From Odobenus rosmarus divergens (taxonomy: Eukaryota; Chordata; Mammalia; Carnivora; Odobenidae), in assembly GCF_000321225.1 (NCBI RefSeq), contig NW_004450660.1, forward strand, positions 601,673 to 665,672: a stretch of 64,000 nucleotides of DNA, written 5' to 3'. Position 1 is the stretch's first letter, and each line of letters opens with the position of its first letter. Position numbers and translations under genes: made by a program. This document shows positions 35,131 through 47,103 of this stretch, in pieces. Below the pieces are notes generated by a model that saw only the letters and a list, made by a program, of their open reading frames with translations, did no database searches and was not told the DNA's origin.

Positions 35131-36920
35131 ATGTCTCTGTGGGTTTAACTATTTATGTTGAGTCTCACTGGGGACATAAAGTAGACTAAAGTAGGTTCAG
35201 AGGAAGGATTCTAGGATGATGAAGCATCAAGAAACCATGCCACATGAAGAACAGTTGAAACAATGAGCAAATTTTGCCAAGTGAATAGTAGCATTAAGAC
35301 AGTAAAAGCAAAAATCTAGTGAGCACTTTGTCATGTTGAGAAGAGTTTATATTTATTCTGTGTGCTCTATGAACATAGATACTGGATCCCTTACTGGAAG
35401 CCAGAGGGGAGATTTACTTAATAAAATTAAGAATACTCCTTTGTTTTATGTAGAATGGGGGTGAGATAGAAAAGGGGAAAACATTTTTAAAACAGTTTTT
35501 AAGCATTAGAGAAGGTTAAAATTGAAAGTACTCAAAATATAGCTAGATGAATGGGATGTTTTAGACTCTACTTCTACCTTGAGCATGATATTGAAGAAAG
35601 AGTTTAAAGTTTCTGCCAAACTAATAATTCATGATTCTACCTTTTACCACAGGTGTGTCAGAGACAAGGGGTCAAAGAGAAATACCATGTTTTATTACAC
35701 TTGTTTCTTCCCTCCCCATCCCTACATGCTTGAACCTCGATGGATGCACATTAATTTAGTCAACGGATGAATGACAGAAAAATCAAAAATAAAATTATCT
35801 TTTAGTTTTGAAAAGGGTGTTAAAATATCTTTACAACCAAGACCTTGAAGACAATAAAATGGAACAAGTTATGTTTATAAAGAGTTGATTGTTTTTATTT
35901 CTTTACATTTTAGTGATATTTTGACACATAGATATAACTTGTGAGTCCAGTTGTAAAGCGATGTGTTTGAGTATATCCAAATGAAGAGAGATTTTAGAAG
36001 AAACAAAAGTTGTTGATATTTCTTTCTCCCCAGAGAGAGTCAGTATTGTGTTATTTGGTTAAGAAAGAGCAGAGTGTGGTAAAATAGAGTAACTGAGACA
36101 ATAAAGTTAGAAAAGTAGGTTGGTGGCAGATATGCCAGAGGACACACCACATTTCTTTAGGTTCAGTATCACATCTTATTTTGGGAAAAAAACACGTAAA
36201 CGCTGAAAGGAACTCAAAGGCATATGGAGCCAAACTGTGACTGGAGGGAATGGAAATGCGTCAAAATATGTGGTTAGGAAGAAATAGACCTGTGTAAAAC
36301 AACAACTGTGCTAGGAGGCTGGTACCAAGGGACAGAGATGGGTTAGAAGAAGGGAGAGGGTTATTAGAAGTGAAGATAGAGAGAGTGAAAGAGACAGAGA
36401 AGTGGCTAATTTTGATTCCTGCCTTTTGATTTGGGTCACACAAAGGGTGGCAGATTTTACCTACTACTGTTTGAACACCAACTCTTGGATTTCACAGATG
36501 CTGTTGGTTTGGTAGCAAGCAAGATGTGCTCCTAGAGTCCTTAGGAGGGTTTTCTGGTATGGCCTTTTAAAAAGCTGGAGAGGGACAGTGCTGCAAGAGG
36601 AGAAAAAAGTTCATCAGATTGGTCTATTGTATAATAAAGCATGGTCTTTGTTCCTGGTTCCTGGGAGGAGGACTCTAAGCCCTTGGAATTTACCAAATGA
36701 TAGAAGTGTCTTTGTTATTCTTGGTGGGCCCCTTAGACCATTACTGACTTTTTGCTAATAGGTCAACACATAGTAGGTCCACAGATATTTCAGGTTGGAG
36801 GCTAGTGATACCGGAAAGACCAACCGTAACATTGGAGGGTTGACTTCGAGCCATGTGTTGTTGGCCTGACTTCCCAAAATCCAGAGAGAAGAGGGGGTTT
36901 GGAGATTGAGTTCAATGATG
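35131..36920. other. Mostly unique DNA, possible very old L2-like relic
   Basis: A stretch near 36080-36220 (GAGTAACTGAGACAATAAAG, GGTTGGTGGCAGATATGCC) loosely resembles antisense L2-like sequence such as that at 1.4-2.6 kb. The call is weak. Elsewhere nothing was recognised, and the short frames lack known motifs. Confidence 0.35.
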
Positions 36921-36929
36921 TAGCCAGTG

Positions 36930-37036
36930 CAAGGTGCATAATTCTAGGCTTGTGGGTTTTTCTCTCAACACTTTTAAGTATTTCATTCTACTTTTCTTGT
37001 TTGCATGGTTTCTGAGAAGTTGGATGTAACTCATGT
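36930..37036 (-). mobile_element. Short L1M fragment, antisense
   Basis: ATAATTCTAGGCTTGTGGGT, TCAACACTTTTAAGTATTTC and TTGTTTGCATGGTTTCTGAG match the same reversed old-L1 segment seen near 7365-7460. Confidence 0.55.
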
Positions 37037-37084
37037 TGTTTCCCTAAAGTAACAATTAGTTATGTCTACACAACAAAATCTCTG

Positions 37085-37520
37085 GACACTAGAGTAAAGA
37101 CTCTGGACACCAACTCTCAGATGTACTTCCCTGGTTGGTAATTATAAATCGATGTGTTGGGAAAGCGACATGTCCTGAGGACATGGAAATTTAACATTTG
37201 GGACAGTTTCAGGAGTCACACTATGCATCTTTTCATTGGTTGGTCCTGATCTGTATCCACTATAATAAAATTGTAATCTTTATGTAGTGCTTTTCTGAAC
37301 TCTGTAAGTAATCCCAGGAAATTATCAAACATGAGGGGGTAGTGGAGACCCCAAAATTCTTAGCCAGTTGGTCATCTGGGAACCCATCGGTTTGTGGCTG
37401 GTGTCAGAAGTGAGAGCAGTCTTATGGTGGACCATACCCTTAACCTGAGACATTAACCCTAACTCGAAGTAGTTAGTGTTCAGAATTATATTGCACCAAG
37501 AAGTAAAATACTTGCTCTGA
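37085..37520 (+). mobile_element. Diverged ERV LTR-like element, sense
   Basis: The segment CTGAACTCTGTAAGTAATCC, GGAAATTATCAAACATGAGG, GTGGAGACCCC and AGCCAGTTGGTCATCTGGG is typical of the 3' end of an old ERV LTR. It follows an ATAATAAAATTG polyadenylation-like motif near 37262. GGCTGGTGTCAGAAGTGAG then looks like the start of internal sequence. Exact ends and family are not resolved, and no retroviral gene is visible. Confidence 0.5.
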
Positions 37521-37594
37521 TGTATAGTGCAGGAGTGAGTCTATACTGTGGTGGGAACGGGCACTCTGACACAGGAATTAGGTTCTAAGGCGTT

Positions 37595-37780
37595 GGTGAA
37601 ACACCACCCGTGTTCCATCTCAGCTCTGCCACTTCCCAGCTTGGACAAACAGCTACCCTTCCTTTAATAGTTTGAGCATCCATTAAATAAAAACAGTAAA
37701 CATAACATCCTTCTAAGATTATAGTGAAACTCAATGAATTAGTATGCCTAAAGCATTTATAGCACTCCGTGGCACACACA
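37595..37780 (+). mobile_element. MIR SINE, sense
   Basis: CACCCGTGTTCCATCTCAGC, TCTGCCACTTCCCAGCTTGG and TAGTGAAACTCAATGAATTA with AAAGCATTTATAGCAC follow MIR order. Confidence 0.7.
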
Positions 37781-38954
37781 AAAAATCCTCTTATGATATT
37801 TTAAAATAACATTTTATTGTTCTCACCAAAATCATAGAACATGTAGAAAGCACAGGGTAAAGAGTAATGTTTTAGTTTCTTATTCAATTATCTTTTTCCA
37901 ATGGTGAAGACAGTTACAGTGGAAATAGTATATTAAGTTGAAGGTGCCATATTTGTATGACTATTATTTATATATTTGGAGTAGAAAAAATCTAATAATT
38001 ATTTAATAGATTTTATTGTGTTACTAAAGTTTCTGTTGCCACCTCCACAATGATGTCAACTTTTGTCTTGTGTGTACCATTCTTTCTTAGGTCCAGACAG
38101 CACTCCAAAACGGAAGAACACACTCCAGAGAAAGTAGGATAAACAGGGAATGGATAATCACATCTAATCTGGGATGGCTATGCTGATTTATGTTCTGTGC
38201 TTATTTAATTTTATTTTTTAAATCAACATTGAGAAGGAAAAGTTGAGATATTAATTACCCGTTTACTGTCAATGTAGCGGAAAATGTAATTTATAGCCTA
38301 CTTGCAAAAAAAATCAGCGGGCTTAATTTAAGAACTCAAATTATTCAAATAACATTTTTGAATTTGATTATTCATTTAATTGAAATGTTGCTCTTTCAGT
38401 CAGAATTGCTTTTGAGATTCCAATTTCAGCAATAGTTAACTAAGAGCTCTCTATGGAAAAGATAGAAGGGGAATCCACAGATAAAAATGGAGAAATCACT
38501 GCACTCAGTGAACTATATTTACCTGAAAGAAATGGTCAAATTCATCAGTAGTGTTCAGTTTTGTTTTGTTTTTTTTTCCACAACATGGTTATTGTTTTGG
38601 TCTAGAAAGCAATTATGGAGATAATCTGGGCCCACAGAATACCTGAGAATGTCAATTTACACAGACCTCAGAAGCAAAGCCTGATTAAGCAGTTGTGAAG
38701 GATCCATGGGCTATACTGATGGAAGTTGCTTTCGCACTCAAATTTAGGACAAAAGAAGTTAGTGCCCCAGGGACAGGAGGCTCTGCCTCTGAAGGAAGGT
38801 CCCTCTCCTTCCTGCTATGGTGATGTCTCACAGCTATTGCTCCTAGGCTGCATCTCAACTCTGCAGACCTTCCACACTAAGAAAAGGACAGCAGGGTATA
38901 CCCCAACAGACATTAAGAGCTTTACTAATCTTTTAAATGGCTGGAGAATTTATC
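37781..38954. other. Unique sequence, nothing recognised
   Basis: About 1.2 kb. The 94-codon frame at 38726-39010 (+) has no known motif and runs into the L1 that follows, so it is probably chance. Confidence 0.5.
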
Positions 38955-39475
38955 ATTTTTTTATCATTATTAAGGTACAATTTGCATACAACAAAACATG
39001 CAGTTTTTAAGTGTACCTTTGATGAATTTTGGTAATTGTATACTATCAGGATACTACCACCACCATCAAGAAATAGAACGTTTCCAAGGCCCTAGAGTGT
39101 CCTCGTGGTTTCTGCAGTTGATTGCCTCCCCTGCCCTCAGGCATGGGCAGCCACTGACCTCCTTTCTGTCATTATAGTTCTGCCCTTCCTACAATTTCAC
39201 AGGACAGAATCATACAATATTTTGCCATTGATTTGACTTCTTTGACTTAGCGTATATTTTTGAGATTCATCCATGGGTAATCCTGCTTTGAACATACACA
39301 CGAAAGTCATTCTCTGAAATCGTGCCTTCACTTCCTTTGGGTAAATACTTAGGAGTCAGATTGCCGGGTCCTATGAGAAGTGTAAGTGTAACTTCATAAG
39401 ACACTTCAATATTGTTTTCCGAAGTGGCTATTCCATTTGGCCATCCCACTGACAATAAGTGAGAGCTCCCTCTTT
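38955..39475 (-). mobile_element. Ancient L1M 3' region, antisense
   Basis: ATTAAGGTACAATTTGCATA, ACTACCACCACCATCAAGAA, CACTTCCTTTGGGTAAATAC, ATTGCCGGGTCCTATGAG and CCGAAGTGGCTATTCC follow reversed L1 order. Confidence 0.7.
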
Positions 39476-39649
39476 TTTTTTTTTATATTGACAGATTTTT
39501 GAATTTTAGCCATTCATGTGGATGCAGTGGTATGTCATTACGGTTTGAAGTTCTTTCAAGTTTGAGATATAATTGACAGACATTACTGCTTGAGGTGTAC
39601 AGTATCATGGTTTGGCTTACATATATTGTGAAGTAATTACCACAATCTT

Positions 39650-39863
39650 ATTTATTTTTTTAAAGATTTTATTTATTTATTTATTTATTCATTTGAGAGA
39701 GCGAGAATGAGAGAGAGAGAGCACATGAGAGGGGGGAGGGTCAGAGGGAGAAGCAGACTCCCTGCTGAGCAGGGAGCCTGATGTGGGACTTGATCCCGGG
39801 CCTCTAGGATCATGACCTGAGCCGAAGGCAGTCGCTTAACCAATGGAGCCACCCAGGCGCCCC
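39650..39863 (-). mobile_element. Can-SINE, antisense, inserted in L1
   Basis: AAAGATTTTATTTATTTATT, GAGGGTCAGAGGGAGAAGC, GACTTGATCCCGGGCCTC and GAGCCACCCAGGCGCCCC are near consensus. The L1 target is split between TTACCACAATCTTA and GCCACAGTAATTTTAG. Confidence 0.93.
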
Positions 39864-40324
39864 TGCCACAGTAATTTTAGTTAGCATTCATTATCTCCTA
39901 GAGATACAATAAAAAGAAAAAGCAAACAAAAAAGAAAAAATTTTCCCTTTGTGATGAGACCTCTTAGGATTGCTCTCTGAACATCTTCCCTTTATATTCT
40001 ATAGCAGTGTTACCCAGAGTCTCATGTTATACTTTACATCCCCCAGTTCTTACTTATTTTGTACCTGGAAGTTTGTACCTTTTGACTACCTTCCTTCAAT
40101 TCCGTCTCTCCAACGCCTCACCTCTAGTAACCATAAATCTGGTCTATTTTTTCCCTAAGTTTGGCTTTTTTGTTTTTTGTGGGGTTTTTTTTTTTGGTTC
40201 CACATATAAGTAAGATCATACAGTATTTGTCTTTTAATGTCTGATTTATTTCACTCAGCATAATGCCTTGTTTTTACAAATGGTAGGACTTACTCATTTT
40301 TTATGGCTGAATAATATTCCATTG

Positions 40325-40385
40325 TCTATACATAGATATAGATATACATATATATCAATACACACATATATACACACACACAATT
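40325..40385. repeat. Compound (TA)n/(CA)n microsatellite
   Basis: ATAGATATA, CATATATATC and ACACACACACAC runs follow each other inside the old L1. Confidence 0.8.
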
Positions 40386-40895
40386 TAACTATATCACCCT
40401 GATGACTAGTGATGCTGAATGTATTTTCATGTCATTCTTGTATCTTTTATTGTGAATTGTTTGAAACAACTATTTGCCCACTTTTTAATTGGGTGGCTTG
40501 CTTTATTACTTGGTTCTAAGAGTTCTTAATAAATTCTTGATTTCATAAGCCCTTTATAGATATATGTTTTGCAAACATTTTCACCCTATTTGTGGTTTTC
40601 CTTTTGTTTTTTAACTGCATTTTTAAAAAAGCAAATGGTTTTAATTGTAGAGTTATTATTATTATTGTCATTATTATTGTCATTTCTATTTTCACTTTTT
40701 GGAATTGTGTTTTTTTGTGTGTGTGTCTTATTTAAGAAATATGGCCCTAGCCTGATAGCACAATTTTGTTCCTGTATGTTCTGATTTATACTTAATAGTT
40801 TTATCATATCTGATCCATTTTATTTATAATGTGAAGAAATTGTTGAAGTTGATTTTTTTCAACACAGATATTCATTTGTTCCAGCACCATTTCTT

Positions 40896-40930
40896 GAAAA
40901 CAAAACGAAACAAAACAAAACAAAAAACCC
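40896..40930. repeat. (AACAA)n simple repeat
   Basis: About six imperfect AAAAC units followed by a C-run, inside the L1. Confidence 0.8.
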
Positions 40931-41642
40931 CCCTCTCTCTTCACTATTGAATTACATTGGCACTTTTGTCAAAACAATGTTTCAATTCATCTTGTAACCC
41001 ATGGACCTGGTATATTTCTCCATTCTTTTAGGTTTTTAAAAATTTCCTTTTGCCATGTTATGCAGTTTTCAGTGTAGATATCTTGCATATCTTTTGTTAT
41101 TTCAAAGTACTTTTTCAATGCTATGGTAAATGGAGACAATTTCATTTTCTAGTTTTCTGTATTAGCATGAAGATATGCAACTTACTTTATGTCTTTTTTA
41201 ATACAGATCCTGTATCCTTCAAGCTAACTAAGTTTACTTTTATTTCTAGAAGTCTTCTCTTGACTCCTTAGGATTTTTCCAGCAAGTCATAATGTTATCT
41301 GCAAATAAAGACACTTTCATTTCTTTCTTTCCGAACTGTATGCCTTTTTCTTTTCCTTACCTTGGTGCTTTGGCTAAGAATGTAGGATATTGTTGCAAAT
41401 AAGTGGTGAGAAGATACATCCTGCCTGGTCTTGATCCTAGGTAGAAACCCTTGATCCACCCACTGTGGAGGATGATTTAACTGTAAGTTTCCTACATCTT
41501 TTTACTAAGATTGGAGAAATTTCCATCTATGTTTCGTTTGCTAAAAACTGAAAAAGTTCCCTTTTTTTCAGTTTATTTCATTTTTTTTTCTTCATAAATC
41601 AGTGTCAAAGTATGTGAAATTGACGTGGTTTTGGAATATAGG

Positions 41643-42059
41643 TGAGGTTCGGTGGGGTGAGGTCCAGAGCCAACGACCAAGAAAGAATTCTTGAGACATG
41701 TTTGGTGCAAAATGATGGTTTTATTAAAGCACAGGGACAGGACCCATGGGCGAAAAGAGCTGCTGCACCGGGGTCTTGAGTGGTGATTACATACTCAGGA
41801 GTTGGGGGAAGTAAGGAAAAGGGAGGTTTCTAAAGAACTTTCATATGCTAAAGAGGACTGACCTACAAGATACCTCAAGATACCGGAGTCCATGCCATTG
41901 TCAATTTAAGGTTGTTTTCCTCTCTAGCAAGATGTTAACATTAAGATAGTTGGGAGATTCCTGGAAGAATGTCACACATATCACACCCAGGAGTGGGGGC
42001 GGGGGAGGTTGCAGGGTGTCAGCTTACGCTTTGTCTTCAGCTAGCCTTCTGCTCCCTCA
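41643..42059 (-). mobile_element. Probable solo ERV LTR, antisense
   Basis: The segment interrupts the L1 and on the minus strand starts with TGAGGGAGCAG and ends with CCGAACCTCA, so it has TG...CA ends. An AATAAA signal on the minus strand (41720-41725) is followed by a GC-richer R/U5-like end with CAAGAATTCTTTCTTGGTCG. No coding sequence is attached and no clear short TSD was found, so the boundaries are approximate. Confidence 0.55.
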
Positions 42060-42450
42060 TCAAAATGATTTTTTTCTTCATCTACTTCAGTGATCATCTG
42101 GTTTTCTCCTTTATTCTGTTCACTTGGGTAGTTACACTGATTGGTTTTCCAAATGTGGAAACGTTGAAATCCTGGGACAAACAGTTCTTGGGTATGATGT
42201 CTATCCTTTTATATCTTGATAGATTTCAGTTGCTAATACTTCATTAAATACTTCTGTGTCTGTACTCAAAACCGATGCTTCTACCTGATTTTAAGATCAC
42301 AGTTCTTCTGCCCTCATAAAATTACCTAATAAATATTTCCTTCTCCTCCATGTTCTGAAAGAGCTTTTGTAGCCTTAATATTATTTCTTCCTTAGGTGTT
42401 TGATAGCATTTATTAAGGAGAAGAGCAAGATCTGGAATTTTCCTCATGGG

Positions 42451-43284
42451 TGTGTAGTGAAGAATTTGCCTATCCAAAGGTCTGGCCTTTGATCTTAGCC
42501 CCTGGGAAGTGATTTCTAAACCTTGGAATGTCCTGCCTGATAAGAGTGCCATTGTTTACCTGGAAGCCTTGGGCCACACCACATAGTCTCACAGTGTAAT
42601 TTATGGTGGGGCTTTGGGTCACATTGTAACAACCCCACCTCCATAAGTGCGAAAGACTAAAGGTCAGCCACATGACCACTTATGTGGTCAATCATTTCTG
42701 CAGGAGAGACTGAGCTCAAAAAAAAAAAACTAGATTAACAAGGCTCAGGTGAGGTTCCCTGGCTGGCAGTGCTCCATGTATATCAATACACATTGTTGCT
42801 GGGAAGAATTGGCACTGCTTATGACTCCACTGGCACAGGACAATTTAAAGTTTTGTTTTTGGAAATTTCCTGTACTATGTAACATAAGCCTCTCCCCTTG
42901 GCTGATTTTTAATCTGTCTCCTTTTCTTGCAATAAACCATACCCTTATATATAACAGCTTTTGTGAGGGCATCTGGGTGGCTCAGTTGGTTAAGAGACTG
43001 CCTTCAGCTCAGGTCATGATCCTGGTCCTGGGATCGAGTCCCACATTGGGCTCCCTGCTCGGCAGGGAGTCTGCTTCTCCCTCTGGCCCTCCCCCCTCTC
43101 ATGCTCTCTCTCTCTCATTCTCTCTCTCTCTCTCAAATAAATAAATAAAATATTTAAAAAATATGACAGCTTTTGTGAGTTCTGTGAGTCCTTCTAGCAA
43201 ATTATCAAATCTGAGGGTAGGATTAGAGACCCCCAAACTTGCAAGTGGTTTCAGAGTCAAGGTTTTCTTGGGACCCCTCTCTCG
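42451..43284 (+). mobile_element. ERV LTR, sense, split by a Can-SINE
   Basis: It starts at about TGTGTAGTGAAGAATTTGCC. It carries an AATAAA signal near 42931 (TTGCAATAAACCATACCC) and then the 3' signature GAGTTCTGTGAGTCCTTC, AGCAAATTATCAAATCTGAG and AGAGACCCCC. The signature is shared with the LTR-like element at 37085-37520. A SINE sits at 42968-43165 between AATAAA and the signature. No internal retroviral genes are present. Confidence 0.65.
42968..43165 (+). mobile_element. Can-SINE, sense, with perfect TSD, inside the LTR
   Basis: GGCATCTGGGTGGCTCAGTT, CTCAGGTCATGATCCTGG, a long CT/CATT tract and AAATAAATAAATAAAATA. The 14-base ACAGCTTTTGTGAG duplication is exact at 42954-42967 and 43166-43179. 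Confidence 0.96.
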
Positions 43285-45480
43285 TTAAACTCTGCAGTGG
43301 GAAAGGTTCTTCATTTAGAATTCGTGATTAGAGCTATTTAAGTTTTATATCTTCCTGGCTTAGCTGATAGTCTTTGTTTTTAAGGAAATTTGCCTATTTC
43401 ACATAGATTGTCACCTTTATTGGCATAAAGTTTTTCCTGGTATTTCTTTGTAACATGTACATGATCTGTACTTATTTCATTTCTAATTTTGATCATTCTA
43501 TTCCTATCCCCCCCTTTGATCAGTTTTTTAAAAAAATATTTTTTAAATCTTTTCAAAGAAACAACTTTTGGTTTTATAACTTACCTATTATTTTCTCATT
43601 TTCTCTTTCATTGATTTCTGCTTTCATAAAAAATTTGTTTACCTTCATTTAGGTTTAATTTTTCTTCCTTTACTAATTTCTTAATATGAAAACTCAGGTG
43701 ACTGGATTTAGGTCTTTGTTTCTTTTTTTTTTGATGTAGTGTAGGTCTTTGTTTCTAACACAAACACTTAAAGCTATAAAATTTCCCTGAGTACTATGTT
43801 AACTGAAGCCCTGAAATTTTGATACGCTGTATCCTCATTCAAAATATTTTCTATCACCTCTTGTAATTTCTTCTCTAGATTATAGAGAACCATGTAATTT
43901 CTTTTGATTCATATATTCTTGGAATTATGTTCTTTAATTTTAATATATTTTTTTCTTGCTTTATTATTACTGTTACTATTATTATTATTCTAGTATGAAT
44001 CCAGTTTGGTCAAAAACGTACTCTGAATTATTTCAATCTTTTCTTGTTTATTAAGACTTGTTTTATAGTGTAGCACATGGTCTTTGCTGATAAACATACA
44101 ATGTGCCCTTGAAAAAAAATGGATATTCTGTAGGATTGTGGGGTCTTATTAGTATTATTCAAGTCAAAATGGTTGATAGCATTGTTCAGATCCTTTGTTG
44201 ATTTTGCATCAGTTTCTGAGGGAATGATATTAACTTCCTCAATTACAATGGTGGAATTGTCTATTTTCCTTTTTGATTCTGTTAGTTTTTGTTAAATTAT
44301 TCTTAGCTATGTTATTTGATCCATATACATGTATAATTGTTATGTCCTCTTGATTCATTGATCTTTTCATCATTATGAAGTGTCCCTCTTATCTCTGATA
44401 ATAGTTTTTGTCTTGAAATCTATTATATCTGATATTAGTAGAGCCATTTTTTTCTTTCTCATACATACTATTTGCATGGTCTATCTATTCATTTACTTTA
44501 TACTTGCAGTGCATCTCTTCTAGGCAGCTTCTATTTCGATCTTGGTTCTTACATATCATTTGCTTTTCTTTAAAGCTATTTCTTATTATTTTCTATTTTT
44601 TTCATTCACAGTGAGCATGTATAGTTCTTAAGTAAGTGAGGAAGGTTACACATGCTACTTTAAAAACCTTGCCTAGTGGTTCTAACATGTGGACCATCTC
44701 TAGACCAGTTTCAGCTGATTTTCTTTTGTCTTGAAGGTATGTTCTTATTTTCGTGATTCTTCATATGTAAAATAATTTCAGATTATGTTTTAAGCATTAT
44801 GAGTGTTAAAATGTGGAGATTTTGAGTTCTTTACTTTTCTCTGATGCATGTTTTGTTTTGTTTTGTTTTAGCAAGGAATTATCTTGGTTGGGCTTAAACT
44901 ACAAATATGATCTCGGGCATTAAATTTGGTCTCTTCTCACATCTTTTGACTTCATCTGCATTGCTTTCAGTCTCTTCCATAGATGCATGGTGGAGGATCA
45001 GTCAGAAATGTTGGTAGACAGAATTTGGGAATCCCATTTCTGGCCATTTCTATTTCATGATTCCCCCAGTCTCTTTGGAAATCATGGATTCTCTGGTTTC
45101 AAATTTCTGGTTTGCCATGTAGCAACCCCTTTTGCTTCATTTCCCCAAAAGCTGAAAAAAATGGGAACAGACTTCATTCATTGCCCCCTCTTCCTATTAT
45201 GCGCTGTCCACTAGGGTCTGTCTGCTGCTTTTTACCTTATCTGCTTTTTACCTTATCTTTTCTGACTATGAGTCTGTCTGGTGGTCACTTACTCTGCTTT
45301 CACTAGAAGTGGAATATAACGGTGGTGATTTTCATTTAACATTTTCCTCACTGCCATCCAAAGTTGGAGACTATGGGAGCCACAAATGTCACCTTTTCTG
45401 CACACAAAGGGTTACTCAATCCTTGCACTCAGTGGGGGTGCACTGTCAATTTTTCCCTCCTCTGATGTCCCATAATACTT

Positions 45481-45652
45481 CATCCATCATGTCTATTATA
45501 GAATTCAGTGCATGATATTTTCTTACACACCTGTCTCCTCCCTAAGACTATAAACAATGACTGTTTATTTCTCACTCTGTTCACCCAGAAGCTGAGATAG
45601 TCCTAGCGTGAGACATTTGACTGATTAATGTTTTTTGAATGAAAGAAGAATG
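45481..45652 (+). mobile_element. L2 LINE 3' terminus, sense
   Basis: CACACCTGTCTCCTCCC, GACTGTTTATTTCTCACTCT and TGTTCACCCAGAAGC follow in order. TGATTAATGTTTTTTGAATG ends the L2-type 3' terminus. Confidence 0.6.
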
Positions 45653-45997
45653 AATCCCCATGCTATGTATATTAATGTGACTGGTTCAGGAGTAGTCATT
45701 TCAAGGTTTTCTTAAATTTGTGTATGTTGGATATACTGCAAAAAGATCTCTTTATACAATAAGCATAGTGATGACATTTCTCCTTCTGCCAAAAAGAAAA
45801 AAAAGGGGGAGGGGGCAGGATAGAAAAAAGCTAGTTGAATATTTACCAGTACTGCCTCTAGGCAAAATTGTGACATTGGTGCGATTTCACCTGGGCTACC
45901 CTCTGTCTTGCTGCCCCAACATCTAACCCCACCTCTTTCCTCTTCCCTCTGTCTGTTGCATTGGGGGCTGGTTTATTGCAGAAAAGATGTGAAGTCT
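45653..45997. other. Unique sequence, nothing recognised
   Basis: A purine-rich AAAGAAAAAAAAGGGGGAGG stretch lies near 45793. No gene signal is visible. Confidence 0.5.
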
Positions 45998-46142
45998 TAG
46001 AAATCTATATTTAATCTACAATAAATGCTGTTTAGGAGTTTATATCTATCTTAATAGTGTAGAAATCTATATTTAATCTACTATATTAAATGTAGAAATC
46101 TACATTTAATCTACTATAAATGCTGTTTAGGGGCTTATATCT
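45998..46142. repeat. Local tandem duplication, 2.5 copies of a ~50-bp unit
   Basis: A unit beginning TAGAAATCTATATTTAATCT occurs at 45998-46047, as a partial copy at 46060-46080, and at 46093-46142. The complete copies share ATAAATGCTGTTTAGG and differ at a few bases. ATTTAAT and ATTAAAT around 46070-46095 can pair as a short hairpin. Confidence 0.85.
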
Positions 46143-46870
46143 GTGGGGATGTTCCTTATATGTATATATTCTGGATTTTGGAGAACAAGCATCTTCTGTA
46201 CATAAGAAAGAAAGAGGCATGGTTATATTTCTTTCATGAGTATATTTTCTGATATAGAAGATGAAGCTTAATATATAAAACAAAATTTTGTCTTAAATTT
46301 AAGATGCTATTCTAAACAGTTGGGTAATATTTCTGTTTCCTTCCTCCCATTTTATATATATTATATATGTGTGTGTTTATATATATATGTATTTTTTTTC
46401 TTCTGAAGTTGAATTGAAGGTCTTGGTTATAAATTAAACACATGCATGCACAATAAATAACAAAAATGTTCACAATTTATCTAATTCAACTTTTAAATTA
46501 AATTAAATCACTGTCATTTTATATTTTTATGTCTACAGATATATACTTTATTTTGTATTATTTTTAAATATATAGTATAAAATTTTTACCTGTCATTTTA
46601 GTGTTTTAAATGGAATGCTAGAAATCTTATATTTTTATTTTTTCATAAATTTTACTTCTTGAACTTCTGCATATTTTGTCCATGAGACCCATTAAACAAC
46701 ACTATAAGCTTAAAATAAGCAAAGGGAACCGAACCTTCTTTTCTTATTCAAAACAAATTCCCTTAAGATGAACCTAAAACTGTCTTACTCTTTCTAGCTA
46801 TCTAAGCTAAGCTAACTCTAGGGAAGATCTTCATCCTTGGTTGCTGAAGACATCAAATGTTACTACAGCA
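46143..46870. other. AT-rich unique sequence with (TA)n
   Basis: A compound TA/TG microsatellite lies at about 46352-46392. No other feature was recognised. Confidence 0.6.
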
Positions 46871-46887
46871 CTTGGCATAATATTTTA

Positions 46888-47086
46888 TTTTTTTTTTTAA
46901 AGATTTTTTTAAAAAATTATTTCTTTGAGAGAGAGAATGAGAGAGAGAGCATGAGAGGGGGGAGGGTCGGAGGAAGAAGCAGACTCCCCACCAAGCAGGG
47001 AGCCCAATGGGGACTTGATCCAGGGACTCCAGGATCATGACCTGAGCTGAAGGCAGTCGCTTAACCAACTGAGCCACCCAGGTGAC
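46888..47086 (-). mobile_element. Can-SINE, antisense
   Basis: T-run, AAAGATTTTTTTAAAAAATT, GGGGGAGGGTCGGAGG, GGATCATGACCTGAGCTG and GAGCCACCCAGGTGAC. The flanks CTTGGCATAATATTTT and CTTGGAATGATATTTT form a decayed TSD. Confidence 0.93.
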
Positions 47087-47103
47087 CTTGGAATGATATT
47101 TTT

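Larger units (their letters stand above)
39545..45480 (-). mobile_element. Long ancient L1, antisense, broken by two SINEs and two LTRs
   Basis: The 3' end is at about 39560 (TTGAGATATAATTGACAGAC). Reversed 3' UTR and ORF2 then run rightward: AAGATCATACAGTATTTG near 40212, GTTTTGCAAACATTTTCACC near 40567, GATCATCTGGTTTTCTCC near 42091, AAAGAAACAACTTTTGGTTT near 43556, GGATATTCTGTAGGATTG near 44122. 5'-like sequence continues to about 45480. Frames are broken throughout. Interruptions are at 39650-39863, 41643-42059 and 42451-43284. Without them the element approaches full L1 length. Confidence 0.7.

Noticed and set aside
42749..43144. 131-codon plus-strand frame
   Set aside because: It spans an LTR and a Can-SINE. 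The segment VAQLVKRLPSAQVMIL is the usual Can-SINE translation artefact.
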